Assembly (NCBI GenBank): GCA_017311185.1
Contig: JAESUZ010000482.1
Span: 62,001-126,000 of the forward strand
Origin: Proteles cristata cristata
Taxonomy: Eukaryota > Chordata > Mammalia > Carnivora > Hyaenidae
Length of the DNA: 64,000 nucleotides
Reading direction: 5' to 3'
Under the pieces are notes generated by a model. The model made no database searches. It was not told the DNA's origin and saw only the letters and a program-made list of their open reading frames with translations. The translations under genes were made by a program, and so were the position numbers. Below, piece by piece: positions 57,564 through 64,000 of the stretch (the stretch's first letter is position 1; every line of letters begins with the position of its first letter).

Positions 57564-58036
57564 TTTTTTTTTTTTTTGACAAATAGTTTATTGTCAAATT
57601 AGTTTCCACATAACACCCAGTGCTCATCCCCACAAGTGTCCTCCTCCATGCCCACCCCTCCCCCCCCCACATCCACCAGTCCTCAGTTTTTTTCAGCATT
57701 CAAGAGTCTCTCATGGTTTGCCTCTCCCCCTTTCCCCCACCATTTCCGCCCTTCTTCTCCCCCTTGGTCCTCTGTTAAGCTCCTCCTCATCCTCCTATAC
57801 GTGCACACATATGATATTTGTCTTTTTCTGCCTGACTTATTTCGCTCAGCATAACACCCTCAAGGTCCATCCATGTTGCTACACGTGGCCAGATTTCATT
57901 GTTTCTCATTGCCATGTAGTATTCCATGGTATAGATAAACCACATCTTTTTGATCCATTCATCTGTTGATGGACACTTAGGCTCTTTCCAGGTTTTAGCT
58001 ATTGTGGAGAGTGCTGCTATGAACATTGGGGTACAT
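57564..58036 (-). mobile_element. L1 3' end, antisense, 5' truncated
   Basis: Poly-T at 57564, then the L1 3' UTR (CACCCAGTGCTCATCCCCAC, GAGTCTCTCATGGTTTGCC) and the end of ORF2. On the minus strand the ORF2 end reads TWKEPKCPSTDEWIKKMW and MEYYMAMRNNEIWPRVATWM. TGTTCAGCAGCAT / TGTTCAGCAAGCAT on the two sides looks like the target-site duplication. It is a dead fragment with no complete gene. Confidence 0.94.
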
Positions 58037-58416
58037 GTTCAGCAAGCATTTCTATTAGTCTCCCACACCGAGATAACAACTCCCCCAAGACAACAGTCCA
58101 GCAGGCAAATACAACAAAAGGAAAACGGTCACACTGTCTTTCTTCCTAACTCTGCCTGTTGTGTGCCACAAACTGACTAGTTTATCGTGGATCCAAATTG
58201 TTTTCAGTCTCTTCTGGTGAAAAATCCCAGAACCTCACATTCGTCTCCAACTTAAGCTGCACGAGACTTCTATTTGCAGAAGCATGGGAACCAAATTCTC
58301 TCCATATGCGCTGCTTGAGAAACAGCTACTCATGAGAAAACCTAAATCACTGAATTTGAGTGGCTCTCACAAGATGAAGACAACTTTGACCAGGTTTCAT
58401 TGTACACTTCTATAAA

Positions 58417-58629
58417 GCACCGGTCTGAAAACTTCTTCTGTAAAGGACCGGACAAAAAATAGTTTAGCCTGTGCAAATCATACAGTGCTCATCACAACTA
58501 CTCAGCGCTGTCTCTCTAGCATGAGAGCAGCCAAAGGCAGAACATCATGAACTGGTGGGGCTGTTTGCCAAGAAAACATTACCAGAATAAGCAGTAGGTA
58601 AGACCTGGCTTGTAGTTTGCAAAGCCCTG
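58417..58629 (+). mobile_element. hAT-type nonautonomous DNA transposon
   Basis: GGTCTGAAAACTTCTTCTGT, AAAGGACCGGACAAAAAATA, CATGAGAGCAGCCAAAGGCA and TGGCTTGTAGTTTGCAAAGC: same family and orientation as 11822-12050. Confidence 0.78.
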
Positions 58630-58649
58630 CCTTAAAGTATCAAGTCTAG

Positions 58650-58867
58650 GAGCACCTGGGTGGCTCAGTCGGTTAAGTGTCCGACTTCAGCTCAGGTCAC
58701 GATCTCCCAGTTCGTGAGTTCGAGCCCTGCGTCTGGCTCTGTGCTGACAGCTCAGAGCCTGGAGCCTGCTTCAGATTCTGTCTCTCTCTCTCTCTCTCTG
58801 CCCCTCCCCATTTGTACTCTGTCTTCCTCTCTCTCTCAAAAAAATAAACATTAAAGAAAATTTTAAG
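58650..58867 (+). mobile_element. CanSINE (SINEC_Fc-like), young
   Basis: Head GGAGCACCTGGGTGGCTCAG, GTCACGATCTCCCAGTTCGT, GCTCAGAGCCTGGAGCCTGC, CT run, tail AAAAAATAAACATT. TCAAGTCTA occurs on both sides. Confidence 0.95.
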
Positions 58868-59406
58868 AGTCAAGTCTATAATGTGTTAAAAAGATCATTT
58901 CTAAACATGAGGCAAAAAAACCATTCCATTCATATACAGTTGTCTGTTTCTTACCCTCGGAGCTTTCCAATACTTTCAGCAAGTTCAAGGTCTAAGATTA
59001 ATCACCATGGAGGCGAGTGGGGTCTTACATGCAAGGGACAGAGAAGGAAAACAGGATGGGCTGAAGACTAACCCAAGGTGTCTCACAAGAACTTTCAAGT
59101 TGTTTTCAGCATTACTAATCTCAGATCCCAGCAACTGCCCAGGGCCTGCATTAAAAGGCCTCCTTGGGAGAATCAAGTTAAGACCCCTTTACTAGCTTTT
59201 GACATTTATATATGCTATTGCTTTTAAAGGAGTGGGGGAGGTCTCCTGAAAACACTGAAGAATTACAGGGACCAGAGTGCAATATTGCCCGGGTAAGTGC
59301 TCGTTTTCTGCTTATGAATCAAGGGACTAGTGTACCATAAAAAAACTCAATCAGCATTTAGCTCCTTTTGTGATCATTTTCAGAATTTCTTCAGGACTTT
59401 ATTAGG

Positions 59407-59407
59407 T

Positions 59408-59447
<40 letters not shown>

Positions 59448-59452
59448 TATAT
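59407..59452. repeat. (TA)n(CA)n compound microsatellite
   Basis: About ten TA units followed by about ten AC units, then ATATAT. Confidence 0.96.
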
Positions 59453-59488
59453 TTACTTAACAAGATACAAACTTTATCTTTTAAATTT

Positions 59489-59735
59489 AAGAATCTCCTA
59501 GAGAATGGGGAAAAAAACTTTGCTTCCATCTGGTGGCAGGAGCTCCTATTACAATTAAATCAGTTTACTAATCTTTATCTTGATAAATTGGCTTTCCAAT
59601 GAAGAATCTCCTAGAGGATGAGGGGAAAGTAATCAAAAAAAAAAAGAACCATCAAAAAATAAAATCACAATCTGTGTCTCCATCTGGTGACAGGAACTCA
59701 TACTACAGCCACAGCCCAAGGTTGATAAATCAGGA
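59489..59735. repeat. Diverged tandem duplication with A-rich insert
   Basis: AAGAATCTCCTAGAGAATGG, CCATCTGGTGGCAGGAGCTC and TTGATAAATT in copy one recur as AAGAATCTCCTAGAGGATGA (59602), CCATCTGGTGACAGGAACTC (59680) and TTGATAAATC (about 59722). The offset is 113 bases at the start and about 154 later because the second copy has gained an A-rich stretch of some 40 bases. Confidence 0.85.
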
Positions 59736-59901
59736 CAGTGGGCAATAAAAGGACACAAGAGAACTCATTAATTTCGGAGAGGACAGGTCAGCTATTTACA
59801 AAGTTGGTGCCTGAAAAAACAGAATCCGGTTATGATGTTCTATCCTTAACAGATACAAATTTCAGTAATATGCATGCAAACTTCAAAATATAAAAATTCT
59901 T

Positions 59902-60129
59902 GGGGCACCTGGGTGGCTCAGTCAGTTGAGCGTCCGTCTGACTTCGGCTCAGGTCATGATCTCACGGTCTGTGGGTTTGAGCCCCGCATCAGGCTCTCTG
60001 CTGACAGCCGGCTCAGAGCCTGGATGGACCCTGTTTCGGATTCTGTGTCTCCCTCTCTCTCTGACCCTCCCCTGCTCATGCTGTCTCTCTCTTTCTCAGA
60101 AATAAATAAAACATTAAAAAAAAACACAG
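59902..60129 (+). mobile_element. CanSINE, CAGCCGGCTCAGAG subtype, young
   Basis: Head GGGGCACCTGGGTGGCTCAG, CTGACAGCCGGCTCAGAGCC, TGACCCTCCCCTGCTCATGC and tail AAATAAATAAAACATT. A perfect 15-base target-site duplication AATATAAAAATTCTT lies at 59887-59901 and 60130-60144. It ends only 38 bases from the donor of the SMS exon at 60182. Confidence 0.97.
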
Positions 60130-60172
60130 AATATAAAAATTCTTATCGAGTGATTTGGGAAAAAAAGAGTTA

Positions 60173-60268
<96 letters not shown>

Positions 60269-60786
60269 TTAAAAAAAAATTAAATTCTATAAATATGGGT
60301 TTGCATGCACCAAAAACATCTAATGTCAAATATTCACATTAATATTCAACAATACCAACAAAAGAAAGTAGTAGCCAAGAGCTTAAGATTCCATATCCAA
60401 GAGCTTATTCGTGAAAATGTACTGTCATTTTGGGATGTCTTGCACACACATGCGTATACTCAAGCAAAGTCAAAAGCAAATGTCCTTGTGCTTAGCACTG
60501 CTCTCACACTACCAATAAAGATTAGACAGAAAGGCAGTGGATGAAATCTAAAAGACAACAGCTTGAAGAGTGAAGTAGCAACATCCCAAGGGAGAAACAG
60601 CAAGGGTCATCAGGTGGGCACTCAGTCTGCTAACTCAGCAGGAAGGCCAAGATTATAGGAAAACACTTAACACTGACACACCGAACCAGCAGTGATTTAG
60701 AGCATGTGGTCTGAAGGGGAGTAGTTGCTGGTGTTGCTTAGAAAGGTCACCAGTTTGTCTGAGTACAAGTTAAACAGCATACGTAA

Positions 60787-60992
60787 GGAAGCCTAGGTGG
60801 CTCAGTCAGTTAAGTGACCGCCTCTTGATTTCGGCTTAGGTCATGATCTCACAGTTTTGTGAGTAAGAGCCACGCGTCAGCATAAGCTCTGCACTGACAG
60901 CTCAGAGCCCACTTGGGATTCTCGCTCTCCTCTCTCTCTCTGCCCTTCTCCTGCTCACACTGTCTCTCTCAAAGTAAATAAACTTTTTTTTT
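60787..60992 (+). mobile_element. CanSINE, aged
   Basis: GAAGCCTAGGTGGCTCAGTC, CTTAGGTCATGATCTCACAG, CT tract, tail AAAGTAAATAAACTTTT. Confidence 0.92.
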
Positions 60993-61015
60993 TCTTTTTA
61001 AATCACATAATATAG

Positions 61016-61226
61016 GGAAGCCTGGATGGCTCAGTCAGTTAAGCATCTGACTTCAGCTCAGGTCATGATCTCGTGGTCTGTTAAGTTCGAGCCCTGCATC
61101 AGGCTCTGTGCTGACAGCTCAGAGCCTGGAGCCTGCTCACATTCTGTGTCTCCCACTCTCTCTGCCCCTCTCCTGCTTGCACTGCCACTGTCTCTCTTTC
61201 TCAAAATAATAAACATTAAAAAAAAA
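61016..61226 (+). mobile_element. CanSINE (SINEC_Fc-like)
   Basis: GGAAGCCTGGATGGCTCAGT, GTCATGATCTCGTGGTCTGT, GCTCAGAGCCTGGAGCCTGC, tail AAAATAATAAACATT. AATCACATAATATA / AATCACCTAATGTA is a probable old target-site duplication. Confidence 0.94.
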
Positions 61227-61471
61227 TTTAATCACCTAATGTAAGTAAATTACCAAACAAGCGAATTTCTCAATAATGTGATTACTGAGTCATTTTATTT
61301 AACGTTTTCTCTCAAATGACTGAGTAAATGTGCTCATTTAGTTAGTGACAGAACAGGATATGACCAAAGCCAAATCCAGCCATCTTCCACTGTGAGCCGC
61401 AGTTTAACTACCTTGAAAAAATAAAGGAAGTTATTACTAAGTAGACAATCTCTAAGAGCCTTTCATTCTCA

Positions 61472-61807
<336 letters not shown>

Positions 61808-61922
61808 TCAATGCCTACTATATATTTTAGTACGCTTTCTCATTTAATTTAAGCAACAGTCTACAGGTACTATTATTATTCCTAGTTTATAAGTGGAAAA
61901 CAAAGTTAACAGAGGTTACGCA

Positions 61923-62028
61923 GTGCTGGCTTTCGCAGCACACATACTAAAATTGGAAAGATACAGAGAAGATTAGCATGGCCCCTGTGCAAGGATGACA
62001 CGCCAATGTGTGAGGTGTTCCATACTTC
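61923..62028 (+). pseudogene. U6 snRNA-like copy (probable pseudogene)
   Basis: GTGCTGGCTTTCGCAGCACA is the U6 5' stem-loop with changes. ACTAAAATTGGAAAGATACA, GAGAAGATTAGCATGGCCCC, TGCAAGGATGACACGCCAAT and GTTCCATACTTC follow through the full length of about 106 bases. The ACAGAGA box and AGC triad region are kept, but the 5' and 3' stems carry several mismatches. A real U6 gene needs upstream TATA and PSE elements; none is obvious upstream. It lies antisense inside an SMS intron. Confidence 0.92.
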
Positions 62029-62101
62029 TGGGAGCGAGGGAGAAAGAAGACACAGGTACCGTAGCTTGCCCAAAGGTACCTAAAATAAGAAATGGAGCCA
62101 G

Positions 62102-62318
62102 GGCACCTGGGTGGCTCAGTCAATTAAGCATCCAACTTGATTTCAGCTCAGGTCAGCTCAGGTCATGATTTAACAGTTCATGAGTTCAAGCCCCGCGTCG
62201 GGCTCTGTGCTGACAGTGTGGAGCCTGCTTGGGATTCTCTCTCTCCCACCTCTCTCTGCCGCTACCCTGCTGTGTGTGCTTTCTCTCTCTCAAAATAAAC
62301 GAATAAACTTTTAAAATG
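62102..62318 (+). mobile_element. CanSINE (SINEC_Fc-like) in SMS intron
   Basis: GGGCACCTGGGTGGCTCAGT head. It has a local duplication AGCTCAGGTCAGCTCAGGTC, middle GACAGTGTGGAGCCTGCTTG, tail AAAATAAACGAATAAACTTT. It is paired with an antisense copy 70 bases away. Confidence 0.94.
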
Positions 62319-62387
62319 CAGTATATAACATACAAAATGTGTGAATCTATTTTTTAAGGCATGCTAATGTATTTTCTAGGAATACAA

Positions 62388-62604
62388 ATTTTAAAGTTTT
62401 TACTTATTTTTGAGAGAGAGAGAGAGAGAGAGAGAAAGGGAGGACACACAAGTATGGGAGAGGCAGAGAGAAGGGGACAGAGGATCTGAAGTGGGCTCTG
62501 TGCACACATCAGAGAGTCCAATGTGGGACTCGAACTCACGAATGGTGAGATCATGACCTGAGCCGAAGGCAGATGCTTACCCGATTGAGCCACCCAGGTG
62601 CCCC
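62388..62604 (-). mobile_element. CanSINE, antisense, in SMS intron
   Basis: TTTTAAAGTTTTTACTTATT, a GA run, GGGACTCGAACTCACGAATG and the reversed head TTGAGCCACCCAGGTGCCCC. Confidence 0.94.
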
Positions 62605-63534
62605 TCTACTATCTATATTCTTGTTAAGGCCTCTGGTCTCCAGCATGTTATGAGAAGTTAAGTTTTGGGGAGGGGGCGGTCAAAAGTTATTGGCAGAGCT
62701 TTGACTGTGTGGTGGGGATTTAGGTGTGGAGGTGGTTAGCACCCCTGACCCGCATGTTCTCACGTTGTTCAAGGGTCAACTGCACAGAAGTTTGGGGTTC
62801 GTTTTCTCTTTGAAGTACTGTGGCTATGCGCTGCGGATGCGTCTGGCTGCAGGAAACATCCTGAGCTGGCAGGAGTTACTCTCCTGGTCTTTTATGTTTC
62901 TAGTTACAAAATACACACTCATGTAACCAAATTCACGTAAGTCAGAAATCAAGTGTGCCACACACAATTCCCTAAAACAGCCTATCTCAGAATTTTTCCT
63001 ATGAATGGTCTTTCACAGATCCCCAGTCACAATTTTATACTCCTGTTGTTTGGTAACTTGCTTCACTTAATACACCATCTAAGTACAACACTTGTACCAA
63101 CACACTTTCTCACATAAACACAAATGCTCGTTCTCTTTCGTAAAACCAGGATCAAAAAGCAAGCAAGCTAGGATCACACACATGCCGAACTTGACATTTT
63201 TCATCTAACACCATTCCAGGTAATGGTTTTTGTAAAAATGGTATCATCCCACTAAAAATGTGCTACTCTTAACTTCCTTGTATAGATGCCTGTCTGTAGG
63301 CTAGGCCCTCAAAACATTGGGTCGCTAAGACAAAAGGCATGTACTTTTTAGTTTTGATGGCCATTCACACTCCGACTAGCAATGACTGAGAGCAGCACCT
63401 GTTTCCTTGGCATCCTCCCCAGCACTGGATATTGGCCCTCCTCTATTGTGTCAAGTACCTTGCTCATGTGGAAAACATGTGCTTGCAGAGCCACTAACAG
63501 GGGTGAGCATTTCGTTATAAGTTTACAGGACAGG

Positions 63535-63750
63535 GGGCGCCTGGGTGGCTCAGTCAATTAAGCGTCCGACTTCAGCTCAGGCCATGATCTTAGGGTTCAT
63601 GGGTCTGGGCCCCACATCGGGCTCTGTGCTGACAGCTCATAGCCTGGAGCCTGCTTCAGATTCCGTGTGTGTCTCTCTCTCTGCCCCTCCGCTGCTTGTG
63701 TGCTCACACACTCTCTCTCTCTCTCTCAAAAATAAATAAACATTAAAAAA
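63535..63750 (+). mobile_element. CanSINE (SINEC_Fc-like), young
   Basis: Head GGGGGCGCCTGGGTGGCTCA, GCTCATAGCCTGGAGCCTGC, CT run, tail CAAAAATAAATAAACATT. AGTTTACAGGACA / AGTTTACAGGATA is the target-site duplication. Confidence 0.96.
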
Positions 63751-64000
63751 AAGTTTACAGGATATTTGATTTTCATCACTTCCTGAGAAGTACCAGTTCA
63801 TATCCTTCACATTTTACGATTCAGTTATCCTCATTTTAAAATTTTAACTTGTAGGGAGGGGATCTCTGTATTATTAAAGGGGTTAAATCCCTGTCATTTT
63901 TACATTTATTACTACTTTTTCAGCTTTGTTTATGGTATTATGTGGTCATTATAGTTTCTGCATTTCTTGTCTTTCTTTAAAAGGTTTCCCAACTTCAAGA

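Noticed and set aside
57787..58026. Protein-like minus frame with TWKEPKCPSTDEW
   Set aside because: This is the end of L1 ORF2 in a truncated dead element, not a host gene.

Overview
This is mammalian genomic DNA, almost certainly from a cat-family carnivore. About forty copies of one tRNA-Lys-derived SINE of the feline CanSINE type (SINEC_Fc-like) are scattered through it on both strands. Each has a tRNA-like head, a CT-rich middle and an AATAAA-type A-rich tail. There is no operon structure, bacterial gene, phage or CRISPR array. Nearly every long open reading frame is a chance reading of a repeat. Coding sequence totals only about 700 bases, in seven short exons on the minus strand.

Two neighbouring X-linked genes are present, both transcribed right to left. 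At the high-coordinate end are the last four coding exons of SMS (spermine synthase). They carry the catalytic-domain Asp276, the Snyder-Robinson site Tyr328 and the stop codon, followed by a roughly 0.5 kb 3' UTR with an ATTAAA signal near 52,160. About 25.7 kb further left are the first three coding exons of PHEX (a phosphate-regulating M13 endopeptidase homologue). These give the cytoplasmic tail, the signal-anchor transmembrane helix and the start of the ectodomain. All junctions are GT-AG and the reading phases join exactly. SMS upstream of PHEX, head to tail, is the order on human Xp22.1, so this is the cat X chromosome in reverse orientation. The rest of SMS lies beyond the right edge and PHEX exon 4 onward lies beyond the left edge.

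Layout: 1-14,485 is part of PHEX intron 3. 14,486-26,480 holds PHEX exons 3, 2 and 1 with introns 2 and 1. 26,481-52,140 is the intergenic region with the PHEX promoter area. 52,157-61,651 is the 3' part of SMS. 61,652-64,000 is SMS intron sequence containing a U6 snRNA-like copy.

The non-coding sequence is layered repeats: ancient L2 and MIR, hAT-type DNA transposons, MaLR-type solo LTRs, L1 fragments, and young SINEs on top, many with clear target-site duplications. Features that repeats do not explain well are a very CpG-rich CACGCA minisatellite with a 119-base higher-order duplication (18.72-19.09 kb), two diverged local tandem duplications (13.34 and 59.5 kb), a perfect 11-base inverted repeat beside a broken SINE (40.67 kb), and ten uninterrupted CAG units (37.98 kb). 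I found no novel molecular system. The window reads as an ordinary, repeat-dense piece of a mammalian X chromosome.
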